Assembly (NCBI GenBank): GCA_050246435.1
Contig: JBFWWB010000028.1
Location: 1 to 25,078, forward strand
DNA length: 25,078 bases
Direction of reading: 5' to 3'
From: JAKFWI01 sp050246435
GTDB taxonomy: Bacteria; Pseudomonadota; Alphaproteobacteria; Caulobacterales; Aquidulcibacteraceae
The position numbers were made by a program, and so were the translations under genes. Numbering within the stretch: position 1 is the first letter of the stretch; each line of letters opens with the position of its first letter. The notes under the pieces were generated by a model. The model was not told the DNA's origin. It searched no databases and saw only the letters and a list, made by a program, of their open reading frames with translations. Of the stretch, positions 7,217 through 14,821 are shown one piece after another.

Positions 7217-7250
7217 AAGCCCCGGCCCCAAAGGCCGGGGCTTTTGTTTT
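7217..7250 (+). terminator. strong rho-independent terminator
   Basis: A perfect 11-bp stem (7217-7227 with 7233-7243) with a 5-nt loop (CCAAA), followed by TTTTGTTTT. It lies after the 19-codon ORF and 74 bp before the GGDEF-EAL start. It is the clearest intrinsic terminator in the window. It may end the patatin operon transcript as well as the short leader transcript. Confidence 0.9.
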
Positions 7251-7307
7251 CGCCCGGGAATCGTGAAGAATCGTACAGCGCATACCGAAGTCTTAAGATT
7301 TGCGCAC

Positions 7308-7313
7308 TATAAA
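7308..7313 (+). promoter_or_regulatory. possible -10 element for a near-leaderless GGDEF-EAL mRNA
   Basis: TATAAA lies 10 bases before the ATG at 7324, and there is no Shine-Dalgarno sequence before that ATG. Transcription starting about 7 bases after this element would give an almost leaderless mRNA, a form known in alphaproteobacteria such as Caulobacter. No good -35 hexamer is visible at the right distance, so this is weak. If real, it would let the GGDEF-EAL gene escape the upstream terminator. Confidence 0.3.
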
Positions 7314-7323
7314 CGCGCTCGTC

Positions 7324-9480
7324 ATGGGCGAGACTTTCCGCAACAGCATGGACGCGCTGCGCCGCCGCTTGGACGCAGCGATGGCGGCGCTTGCCGCGCC
7401 GCCGTCCGGCCTGCCCGCGCCCGAGGCGCGCGATTGGCTGCGCGCCGCGGTCGATGCGATGCCCGAAGGCATTGTCTTCCTCGATCCGGAAGGCCGCTAC
7501 ATCCTCTGGAACGAGCGCTACGCCGAAATCTACAAGACCAGCGCCGATCTGTTTAAGCCCGGCGTCAAGCTGGCCGATACGTTGCGCATCGGCGTCGAGC
7601 GCGGGGACTATCCCGAAGCCGCCGGCCGCGAAGAGGAATGGATCGCCGAGCGTCTGGCGCGCCTGGCCAACCCAATCGGCCCGCACGAGCAGCGCCTGGC
7701 CGACGGGCGCTGGATCCTTATCGAAGAACGCCGCATGGCGGATGGCTGCGTCATCGGCCTGCGCGTCGACGTAACGGAGATCAAACGCAAAGAGGAATCC
7801 CTGCGTGTGCTCTTCGAAAACAATCCCGTGCCGATGTTCCTCTACGAATCCGACACGCGTCACATCCTCAGCGTGAACGATGCGGCCTGCGCGCATTATC
7901 TCTATCCGCGCGCCCAACTGATCGGGCGCGACGTCGCCATTCTCTTCGACGAAGAGATCGACCGCATGCGCATTAACGGCGCCTGCCGGCACGTGAAGGC
8001 CGATGGAACGCTGATCGAGGCTTCCGTCTTCTCCCGCGAGCTGACGCTCGAGGGTCGCACGATGACCTTGCTCGCCGCCATCGACGTCAGCGAGCGCCGC
8101 CGTGCGGAAGCGCGCCTTGCTTTCATGGCGCGCCACGACGCCCTCACCCACCTGCCCAACCGCGTGCATTTCCGCGAGACGGTGGAAAGCACGCTGGCGC
8201 GCATCGAGACGAAAGAAGGCGGCTTCGCGCTGCTGCTGTTCGATCTCGATCACTTCAAGGCCGTGAACGACACGCTCGGCCATTCCGTGGGCGACCTGCT
8301 GCTGCAAGAGGTCGCCCGGCGCATCCGCCGACTGCTCGGCCCCGGCGACACGCTCGCGCGTCTCGGCGGCGACGAGTTCGCTCTCATTCATGAATCCGCG
8401 GCCCCCGAAGACACCGCCGCCGCGCTCGCCGATGCGGTGATCGCCGAGGTGCGCCGGCCCTACGAGATCGACGGCCACCACGTGCAGATCGGCGCCAGCG
8501 CCGGCCTGGCGCTCGCCCCGCGCGACGGCGCCGACCCCGACAGGCTGCTGAAGAACGCCGATCTGGCGCTTTATGCCGCGAAGGCTGAAGGCCGCGGCGT
8601 GCATCTCACTTTCGATCCCGCGATGGATGAAGCGCTGCAATCGCGCCGCCAGCTCGAGCTGGCGTTGCGTAACGCGCTCGTCAGCGACGAATTGCAGATA
8701 TACTACCAGCCGCTGGTCGATCTGGGCTCTGGCGAACCGGCCGGCTTCGAGGCGCTGCTGCGCTGGCGCCATCCCGAACGCGGCCTCGTTTCGCCGGCGG
8801 AATTCGTGCCGCTGGCGGAAGACACCGGCCTCATCGGCCCGATCGGACGCATGGTGTTGTTCCGCGCCTGCGCCGACGCCGCGCGCTGGCCGATCCCCGG
8901 CAAGCTCGCTGTCAACCTTTCTCCGATCCAGTTCCGCACCTGCAACGTGCTCGAAACGGTGATGCAGGCGCTCGCCGCCTCGGGCCTTGCGCCCGAACGG
9001 CTGGAACTTGAGATTACCGAGGCGCTGCTGCTGGAGCGCGACGAGAGCATACTGGCCACCTTGCGCGGGCTACGCGCGCTGGGCGTCGGCGTTTCGATGG
9101 ACGATTTCGGAACCGGCTATTCCTCGCTCTCCTATCTGCGCGCGTTCCCGTTCACGAAAATCAAGATTGACCAGAGCTTCGTGCGCGATGTCTCGCGCAA
9201 CGCGGATTCCCGCGCCATCGTGCGGGCGATTTTGAGCCTCGGCGAAAACCTGGGCCTCAATGTCGTGGCCGAAGGCGTCGAGCATGCCGAGGATCTGGCG
9301 TTCCTGAAGGAAGCCGGCTGCCGGCAGGGCCAGGGTTATTTCTTCAGCCGGCCGCAGCCGATCGAACATTTCTTCCCGGAAATCGCCTGGACGCCGGCCC
9401 CGCAAAACCTCGTGGACGCCGCCCACGAGCACAACGGCGGCGACAATGCGCCGGCGGCGGCGCTGCGCCGCGCCAGCTAA
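7324..9480 (+). CDS. PAS-PAS-GGDEF-EAL cyclic-di-GMP signalling protein
   Basis: A 718-residue cytoplasmic protein with no transmembrane segments. Two PAS domains come first (about 30-150 and 155-265, the first with AMPEGIVFLDPEGRYILWNE). A GGDEF domain follows (about 270-435, intact GGDEF at 348-352, with DLDHFKAVND upstream), then an EAL domain (about 445-690). The EAL part keeps the phosphodiesterase residues: E476 in FEALLRW, NLSP, LEITE, D593/D594 in DDFGTGYSS, KIDQSF, AEGVE and QGQGYFFSRP. The RxxD inhibitory site before GGDEF is absent (GPGD). The EAL is predicted active, and the GGDEF may be a cyclase or a GTP-sensing domain. The ATG at 7324 is preferred, and an upstream TTG at 7300 is possible. 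Confidence 0.92.
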   Translation: MGETFRNSMDALRRRLDAAMAALAAPPSGLPAPEARDWLRAAVDAMPEGIVFLDPEGRYILWNERYAEIYKTSADLFKPGVKLADTLRIGVERGDYPEAAGREEEWIAERLARLANPIGPHEQRLADGRWILIEERRMADGCVIGLRVDVTEIKRKEESLRVLFENNPVPMFLYESDTRHILSVNDAACAHYLYPRAQLIGRDVAILFDEEIDRMRINGACRHVKADGTLIEASVFSRELTLEGRTMTLLAAIDVSERRRAEARLAFMARHDALTHLPNRVHFRETVESTLARIETKEGGFALLLFDLDHFKAVNDTLGHSVGDLLLQEVARRIRRLLGPGDTLARLGGDEFALIHESAAPEDTAAALADAVIAEVRRPYEIDGHHVQIGASAGLALAPRDGADPDRLLKNADLALYAAKAEGRGVHLTFDPAMDEALQSRRQLELALRNALVSDELQIYYQPLVDLGSGEPAGFEALLRWRHPERGLVSPAEFVPLAEDTGLIGPIGRMVLFRACADAARWPIPGKLAVNLSPIQFRTCNVLETVMQALAASGLAPERLELEITEALLLERDESILATLRGLRALGVGVSMDDFGTGYSSLSYLRAFPFTKIKIDQSFVRDVSRNADSRAIVRAILSLGENLGLNVVAEGVEHAEDLAFLKEAGCRQGQGYFFSRPQPIEHFFPEIAWTPAPQNLVDAAHEHNGGDNAPAAALRRAS

Positions 9481-9495
9481 AATCACGCTGAAAGT

Positions 9496-10419
9496 TTAGG
9501 CAGGCCGCTTGGCCAGAATGCGCCGGCGCTGCAGCCGCGCGGAAGCCAGCATGCGCAACCGCGCGCGCCAGGTGCGCGTTTCCCAATCGAGCTCCCGCAT
9601 CCGCGCGCCTTCCCCGCCGGCGCCCTCGCCGGCCGCGCTTGCGAAGCGCTGAAATGCATCGCGCGCCGCCATGATGTGCGCGAGGGAGACGTCTTCGTCC
9701 TGCACGACCTCGAGGCCCGCTTCGCTCAACGCCTGGGCCAGCACCGCCTCGCTATGAATTTGCGGCTCCGCGAACGCGCTGGCGAACGCCGCCCCGTAAT
9801 CTTCGCCCGCCGCGCCGCAATAGGCCTCGATCGCAGCCCGGCCGCCCGGCTTCAACGCGCGCACGATCTGCAGCGCGAGGCGCTTGGGATTGGCGGCATA
9901 GGTGAATTCATCGAAGCTCGCCAGCGCGTCAAACGCCTCGCCGGGCAAGGTTGTGACGTCGAGATCGAGCAGTTCGACCTTCGCGGCGAGGCCATGCTCG
10001 CTGAGGCCATGTTCCAGCGCGGCGCGGGTTTCCGCGCGCCATTCATAAATCGTGAGCCGCCCTTCGGTGTCGTTGGCGAAGGCGGCGGCCGAGGCATAGA
10101 GCCCTGCGCCGAGCAGCGCGATCTTCTCTTCCGGCGCAAGCGCAAGCAGCGCGGCAAGCGCCGCATCCGCATCCGGCGCCAACCTGCCCTCGCCCCACAA
10201 AAGCTGCAGCGCCTCCAGGCGCGGATCGGCGGCAGGACCGAACAGGCGGCGATCCAGATCGCCGGCTTCGGCCGGATTGGCCGCCTCGGCCTTCACCCCT
10301 TCGAGTGCTGCGAGCGCCAGGCTCTCGTCGAACGCCTCGCCTTCCCACCAGGCGCGGAACCGCGCGCCTGCGAGCGCGCGCTGGCGCGGATCGAGTACGA
10401 TGTTCAACGCGGCGCGCAT
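9496..10419 (-). CDS. class I SAM-dependent methyltransferase-like protein
   Basis: A 307-residue protein. The N-terminal ~95 residues are helical with no recognised domain. From about residue 98 a Rossmann-like pattern appears: a glycine-bearing strand (IALLGAGLYAS), a second strand ending in an acidic residue (LTIYEW), LLDLDV, and the post-motif KPGGRAAIEAY typical of methyltransferases. The C-terminus is Arg-rich. The Gly-rich loop is not the classical GxGxG, so catalytic competence is uncertain and no substrate can be named. The ATG at 10419 lies 42 bp after the hydrolase stop. It is the last gene of the minus-strand run and converges on the GGDEF-EAL gene with 15 bp between the stops. 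Confidence 0.6.
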   Translation of the reverse strand: MRAALNIVLDPRQRALAGARFRAWWEGEAFDESLALAALEGVKAEAANPAEAGDLDRRLFGPAADPRLEALQLLWGEGRLAPDADAALAALLALAPEEKIALLGAGLYASAAAFANDTEGRLTIYEWRAETRAALEHGLSEHGLAAKVELLDLDVTTLPGEAFDALASFDEFTYAANPKRLALQIVRALKPGGRAAIEAYCGAAGEDYGAAFASAFAEPQIHSEAVLAQALSEAGLEVVQDEDVSLAHIMAARDAFQRFASAAGEGAGGEGARMRELDWETRTWRARLRMLASARLQRRRILAKRPA

Positions 10420-10461
10420 GTTCTGCGCGGGCCTCCAGCGGCTTCTGCCAAACGCCGAACG

Positions 10462-11487
10462 CTACCCTCTTTCGGTTAACGCTTTCGAAACTCCGCCGAC
10501 GCCGGAGGGGAACGGCGCCGCGGAATCGCTCAGGAACGCCAGGATGTCGTCCCACACGATGCGCGCATTCAGATCGCGCAGCATCATATGGTAGGAAAGC
10601 GGGTAGTAGCCCGTGCGCGCGCTCGCCGGCAGCCGCTGCGCCGCTTTCAGCGCCGCCTTGCGCGGCACGATCTGATCGTGCGCGCCATAGAGAAACGCCG
10701 TTGGCGTTTCGAGGCGCGGGCCCGCCTCTGCTGCCGTCTCCATCAGCCGAACCAGACCGTAGATCGCATCGAAGCGCGTATCGAAAAGCATGTTCCGGTC
10801 GCGCCCGAACTTGCGCAGCATCTCGACATTGTCGGACGGCGTGATCTTCAGTCCGCGCGGTGGGGTGACCTTCTTCCCCGGCATCGTGTGCGCGGCGGCC
10901 CACAAACTCACCGCGTACGCCATCGGCAACGCCGACCATCCCCACACCGCGGGCGCGCACAACACGAGGCGATCAGCCTGCGGCGGCTCCGTGCTGGCGA
11001 ACGCCGCCATCGCCTCCGCCGCGCCCATGCTTTCGCCGACGACGCCGAGCACCGCCTCGCCGTGGCGCTTGCGCGCCGCATAGACCGCCGCGCGCAGATC
11101 GGCGATCATCAAGTCTTCCCCAGCCCAAACGCCGCGCTGCGGACTGCGCCCGAAGCCGCGCGCGTCATACGCATAAGTGGCCACGCCGCGCGCGGCCCAA
11201 TACGGTCCAGCGAGATAGAAGGTCTCGGCATAGTCGTTCATGCCGTGCAGACCGACGACAATAGCCCAAGGTTCGCCCTGCGGCGCCCATGTGCTGAGGC
11301 CGAGGCGCGCACCGTCGAAGCTGATGAAATGATCGCCGGCGAAGCGCGCGCCGGCGAAATCACCCGGCGGCGCCAGCGCCTGCTGCACGGTCGGCGCGCA
11401 CGCCGCGAGCGCCGCCGACGTCAGCCCGGCGAGAGCGCTGCGGCGACTTGGGCGCGCAAGACCGGAACCAGCTCCGCTTCGAACCAC
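10462..11487 (-). CDS. alpha/beta-hydrolase, lysophospholipase (PldB/MGL) family, predicted lipoprotein with Tat-like signal
   Basis: A 341-residue serine hydrolase. Oxyanion-side motif HG is at 81-82 (LHGMNDYAE). The nucleophile is Ser153 in GESMG, the acid Asp270 (YGAHDQIVP) and the base His299 (PLSYHMML). This matches the COG2267 lysophospholipase/monoacylglycerol lipase family. The N-terminus reads SRRSALAGL then LAAC (Cys30), a twin-arginine-like motif before a lipobox, so export and lipidation are likely. No ATG lies before the signal. The best start is GTG at 11487 with AAGGG about six bases upstream, overlapping the end of the UDG gene by 67 bp. The frame stays open much further upstream, but that part is an Arg/Ala-rich shadow of the UDG gene. 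Confidence 0.8.
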   Translation of the reverse strand: MVRSGAGSGLARPSRRSALAGLTSAALAACAPTVQQALAPPGDFAGARFAGDHFISFDGARLGLSTWAPQGEPWAIVVGLHGMNDYAETFYLAGPYWAARGVATYAYDARGFGRSPQRGVWAGEDLMIADLRAAVYAARKRHGEAVLGVVGESMGAAEAMAAFASTEPPQADRLVLCAPAVWGWSALPMAYAVSLWAAAHTMPGKKVTPPRGLKITPSDNVEMLRKFGRDRNMLFDTRFDAIYGLVRLMETAAEAGPRLETPTAFLYGAHDQIVPRKAALKAAQRLPASARTGYYPLSYHMMLRDLNARIVWDDILAFLSDSAAPFPSGVGGVSKALTERG

Positions 11488-12032
11488 GGATTGCCCTTGA
11501 TCCAGCCGGTGTTGCGCCAAGAGGGATGCGGCAACGGGATCACGTCCGGGCCATACTCGCGCCATCGCGCAATCGTCTCCGTCATGGTTCGCGCCGCGCC
11601 GGCGCCCAGATGATAGCGGTGCGCGTAGCCGCCGACGAGCAAGGTCAACCGCACGCCCTTCAGCAGCGGCAGCAGGCGCGGCCGCCACAGCGGCGCGCAT
11701 TCCGGCCGCGGCGGGAGGTCGCCTCCGGCCACCGTACCCGGATAACAAAAGCCCATCGCGGCCACCGCGACATTTTCCGTATCGTAGAAGCTTTCGCGGT
11801 CGAGCCCCATCCAGGCGCGCAGGCGGTCGCCGGATGGATCGTTCCAGGGCAATCCGCTTTCGTGTACGCGCCGGCCTGGCGCCTGCCCGGCGATCAGGAT
11901 GCGCGCGCCGGCGGAAACCCGCACGATCGGGCGCGGCGGATGGGGCAGAACCTCGGCGCAGACGCGACACGCCGCAATCTCCGCCAGCAGCGCATCGAGC
12001 TTATTCCGCGGGCGCGCGGGATTTCTTGTCAC
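11421..12032 (-). CDS. uracil-DNA glycosylase superfamily protein
   Basis: About 203 residues of the COG1573-like UDG superfamily. Features in order are a CxxC at 22-25 (ACRVCAE), motif 1 GQAPG at 49-53 followed by ESGLPWNDPSGDRLR, a central PGTVAGGD, a fourth Cys in PPRPECAP, and motif 2 HPSWRNTGW near 175. The two Cys of CRVC, with those in GFCYPG and PEC, suggest a 4Fe-4S cluster as in family-4/5 enzymes. The family excises uracil from DNA, but this subgroup is less studied. Start assignment is uncertain: GTG at 12032 overlaps the DUF1232 gene by 32 bp and lacks a clear Shine-Dalgarno sequence. Confidence 0.8.
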   Translation of the reverse strand: MTRNPARPRNKLDALLAEIAACRVCAEVLPHPPRPIVRVSAGARILIAGQAPGRRVHESGLPWNDPSGDRLRAWMGLDRESFYDTENVAVAAMGFCYPGTVAGGDLPPRPECAPLWRPRLLPLLKGVRLTLLVGGYAHRYHLGAGAARTMTETIARWREYGPDVIPLPHPSWRNTGWIKGNPWFEAELVPVLRAQVAAALSPG

Positions 12033-12297
12033 GTTTCGCGAACCGTTGGCGCGCGCGCGCCATCGCCTCCTTCGGCACGAAGCGGCTGGCGAGCCACAGC
12101 AACGCCGGCGCCACGGCCGCATCGTCGATCCAGCCGGCCAGCGGCAGCACGTCAGGCAGCAGATCGAACGGATTGACCAGATAGATGAGCGCGCCCGCGG
12201 CGAGCAGCTTCGGCCCCCAGGGTGTGCGCCGGTCAAGCACGGCGGCGACGATTGCGGCGGCCTCCGCGAACACGCCCAGATGCAAGCCTTGCCTCAT
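12001..12297 (-). CDS. DUF1232 (YkvA-like) small membrane protein
   Basis: A 98-residue protein carrying the DUF1232 signature DRRTPWGPKLLAAGALIYLVN followed by PFDLLPDVLPLAGWIDDAAV, in which a short hydrophobic hairpin holds a conserved D-x-x-P-D. The C-terminus is basic. The family is widespread and its function unknown. An ATG at 12297 is used. A GTG at 12333, directly after the ltaE stop, would add 12 residues (MEQRAASCFSDG), and no Shine-Dalgarno sequence decides between them. The gene sits between ltaE and the UDG gene and overlaps the latter. Confidence 0.8.
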   Translation of the reverse strand: MRQGLHLGVFAEAAAIVAAVLDRRTPWGPKLLAAGALIYLVNPFDLLPDVLPLAGWIDDAAVAPALLWLASRFVPKEAMARARQRFAKRDKKSRAPAE

Positions 12298-12336
12298 CCC
12301 GTCGCTAAAGCACGAAGCGGCGCGCTGTTCCACGCC

Positions 12337-13368
12337 TTAGCGCCGCGCGCCCGCACACAGCGCGATCACGGCGTCGGCGTCGTCCTCGCGGTTGGCCCAG
12401 GACGCAACGAAGCGGCACGCGCCCTCGCCGTCGACCGCCCAGGGATAGAAGCCGATGCCCGCCCCGCTCAGCGCGGTTTGCGCCGCCGGCGGCAGCGATA
12501 CGAACACCTCGTTGGCCTCCACCGGATGCAGCAGCGCGAAGCCCGCCCGCGTGAAGCCTTCCGCCAGCCGGGCGGCGATCGCGTTGGCGTGCGCCGCAAG
12601 ACGCAGCCACAGGCCGTCCTCCAGATAGGCGCACATTTGCGCTGCTGCGTAGCGGTGCTTGGACAGCAGATGCCCCGCGCGCTTGCGCAGATGGGGCAAT
12701 TGCGCGGCCACATCCGGATCGAAGGCGACGATCGCCTCACACCCGATCGCGCCATTCTTCGTCGCCCCGAAGGACAGCGCGTCCACGCCCGCGCGCCAAG
12801 AAAGCTCAGCCGGCGCCGCGCCCAGGTGCGCGCACGCATTGGCGAAACGCGCGCCGTCCATGTGCAGTTTGTAGCCGTTGGCGTGCGCTACGCGCGCGAT
12901 GGCGGCGGTTTCCTCCGGCGTGTAGGCGCCGCCGGCTTCGCTCGCCTGCGTGATGGTCACCGCGAACGGCTGCGCGCCATGCACCCAGCTGCGCGGATAT
13001 TTCGCCGCCTCGCGCGCCAGCGCCTCGGCGTCAAGCTTGGCGTGCGCGCCGGTCATTTGCAGCAGCCGTGCGCCGCCGGTGTAGAATTCCGGCGCGCCAG
13101 CCTCATCCTCCACCACATGGGCATGGGCGTGCGCGAACACCGCCCCCCAAGGCGGCGTCATCGCCGCGAGCGAAAGCGCGTTGGCCGCCGTGCCGGTCGG
13201 CACGAGGAACATCGCGCATTGGGTCTCGAAGGTTTCGCACAGCAGTGCGTGCGCCCGCGCGGTCCAGGCGTCATCGCCGTAGGAAGGGCTTGTTCCCTCG
13301 TTGGCGGCGGCGATGGCGGCAAGGAAGGCGGGGTGCGCCGGAGCGGCGTTGTCGGAAGCGAAACTCAT
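12337..13368 (-). CDS. ltaE: low-specificity L-threonine aldolase
   Basis: A 343-residue fold-type I PLP enzyme of the beta-eliminating lyase/threonine aldolase family. Visible features are the start FASDNAAPAHP, PTGTAANAL for phosphate binding at about 57-65, Asp171 in HMDGARF for the pyridine nitrogen, and the Schiff-base Lys204 in SFGATKNG. It cleaves L-threonine (and allo-threonine) to glycine and acetaldehyde. The ATG at 13368 has GGGGA five bases upstream. An in-frame GTG at 13395 would add nine residues with a poorer Shine-Dalgarno sequence. It is the second gene of the minus-strand run, 39 bp after the nucleoside transporter. Confidence 0.88.
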   Translation of the reverse strand: MSFASDNAAPAHPAFLAAIAAANEGTSPSYGDDAWTARAHALLCETFETQCAMFLVPTGTAANALSLAAMTPPWGAVFAHAHAHVVEDEAGAPEFYTGGARLLQMTGAHAKLDAEALAREAAKYPRSWVHGAQPFAVTITQASEAGGAYTPEETAAIARVAHANGYKLHMDGARFANACAHLGAAPAELSWRAGVDALSFGATKNGAIGCEAIVAFDPDVAAQLPHLRKRAGHLLSKHRYAAAQMCAYLEDGLWLRLAAHANAIAARLAEGFTRAGFALLHPVEANEVFVSLPPAAQTALSGAGIGFYPWAVDGEGACRFVASWANREDDADAVIALCAGARR

Positions 13369-13407
13369 CGGCGTCCCCACATCTTCGTCGGCCACTTACG
13401 CCTGATC

Positions 13408-14709
13408 TTACATCGCGAACAGGCGCGCCGGCATCGCGCCGACGATGGCCGCCGTCATGCAAGTCGCGAGAAAGCCAGGATAGAAGCTCTTCCATGCCAG
13501 CTCCAGCACCTCCCGGCGGCGATGCGGGATCATCACCGAGAGCCCGGAAATCATGATGCCCACGGCGCCGACATTGGCGAAGCCGCACATCGCGTAGGTC
13601 ATGATCATGCGCGTGCGCTCGCTGATGGCATCGAGCGGCAGCGCGCCCAGCTGAATGAAGCCGACGAATTCCGTCAGCACGGATTTGACGCCGAGCAGAC
13701 GGCCCGCCGTCGGCGCGTCCTGCCAGGAAATGCCGAGCATCCACGCCAGCGGCGTCAGCACGAAGCCGAGCATGCGCTCCAAGGTGAGCGGCGCCCCGCC
13801 CACGTTAGGCGCGATGGAGAGCATAGCGTTGACGAGCGCCACCAACGCCACGAACACGATCAGCGTTGCGCCGATGTTGAGCACGATCTGCAGACCGTCG
13901 GATATGCCGCGCGTCAGCGCGTCCATCGCGCCCTCATAATGCAACGCGTCCTTGTCGACGTCGTCATGGGCGGTATCGACGCCATCGGTCTCGGGGATCA
14001 TGATCCGCGCCAGCGCAATGCCCGCAGGCGCGGAGATGATCGAGGCGGCCAGCACATGCGCTGCGGCGTGCGGCAGCACGGGCTTCAGGATCGCGGCGTA
14101 CGCCACCATCGTCGAGCCGGCGACGGTCGCCAGCCCCACCGTCATCATCAGGAACATTTCCGAACGCGTCAGCCGGTCCAAATAGCCGCGGATCACCAGC
14201 GCGCTTTCCACCATGCCGAGCAGGATGTTCGTCGCCGCCGCGAGCGCCGAGGCGCCGCCGAGCCCCATCGTCTTCTCGAACACGAAGCCGAAGCCGCGCA
14301 CGAGCACGCGCAGGATTCCCAGATGCCACAGCAACGCCGAAAGCGCGGAGAAAACCAGGATCAGCGGCATCACCTGGAACGCGAACACGAACAGCAGGTT
14401 GGGATCGGCCACCTGATAGGGCTGCGCGCCGCCGCCCAGATAGCCGAAGACGAATTTCGTGCCCTCCGCGGTCGCCGCGATCAGACCGTCCATCGCGCCG
14501 GTTACAGCGGCGAGACCGCCCTGCGCGCCAGGCAGCGCGAAGAACGCCAGCACGAGCCCCACCTGCAGCGCCACCGCGCCGAGCGTCATCCGCCACGGGA
14601 ATTTCCGCCGGTTCTCCGAAACGATCCAGCACAGCGCGGTGACGACGAACACGCCCGCGATGGCGCGCAGATTATCCGCGCCGAAGCCCAGCCCCTGCAG
14701 AAAACTCAT
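13408..14709 (-). CDS. concentrative nucleoside transporter (CNT/NupC family)
   Basis: A 433-residue polytopic inner-membrane protein with an N-terminal three-helix region and the CNT core. Recognisable CNT motifs are LLFVFAFQVMPLILVFSALS, GMVESALVIRGYL (the substrate-site Glu), VGLATVAGSTMVAYA, KSVLTEFVGFIQLG, and YAMCGFANVGAVGI followed by GLSVMIPHRR near the C-terminus. Family members import nucleosides by H+ or Na+ symport, and specificity cannot be read here. The ATG at 14709 has a strong GGAGGGG just upstream, and an upstream in-frame extension is Arg-rich and rejected. It heads the six-gene minus-strand run, with its promoter presumably in the 112-bp divergent gap (14710-14821) shared with the TPR gene. 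Confidence 0.9.
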   Translation of the reverse strand: MSFLQGLGFGADNLRAIAGVFVVTALCWIVSENRRKFPWRMTLGAVALQVGLVLAFFALPGAQGGLAAVTGAMDGLIAATAEGTKFVFGYLGGGAQPYQVADPNLLFVFAFQVMPLILVFSALSALLWHLGILRVLVRGFGFVFEKTMGLGGASALAAATNILLGMVESALVIRGYLDRLTRSEMFLMMTVGLATVAGSTMVAYAAILKPVLPHAAAHVLAASIISAPAGIALARIMIPETDGVDTAHDDVDKDALHYEGAMDALTRGISDGLQIVLNIGATLIVFVALVALVNAMLSIAPNVGGAPLTLERMLGFVLTPLAWMLGISWQDAPTAGRLLGVKSVLTEFVGFIQLGALPLDAISERTRMIMTYAMCGFANVGAVGIMISGLSVMIPHRRREVLELAWKSFYPGFLATCMTAAIVGAMPARLFAM

Positions 14710-14821
14710 GTCCCCTCCGGCCATCTGCACGCTAAGGGTCCGCCGCGCCTGGGGCAACCGCCTCACCTTGACCGCCGCCAAGCGGGCGTGGTCAGCTTCG
14801 TTATTCGCGTGGGGGGATTGG

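Larger units (their letters stand above)
7109..7250 (+). promoter_or_regulatory. leader with full-length Shine-Dalgarno, 19-codon ORF and terminator/antiterminator (candidate attenuator or small RNA)
   Basis: Positions 7109-7123 match the complement of the canonical 16S rRNA 3' end over 15 bases (AAGGAGGTGATCCAG). This is an extreme Shine-Dalgarno in a window where most are weak. It leads a 19-codon ORF (7123-7182), and an 11-bp GC-rich intrinsic terminator follows at 7217-7250. The last codons of the ORF (7172-7180) can pair over 9 bp (one G-U) with the 5' arm of that terminator (7218-7226). Two further short stems, 7167-7171 with 7183-7187 and 7181-7185 with 7192-7196, compete with it. That is the layout of a translation-coupled attenuator ahead of the GGDEF-EAL gene. 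An independent small mRNA/sRNA is the main alternative. Confidence 0.55.

Noticed and set aside
7078..8772. 564-codon open frame antisense to the GGDEF-EAL gene
   Set aside because: It overlaps the intact PAS-GGDEF-EAL domains on the opposite strand and has no recognisable motifs.
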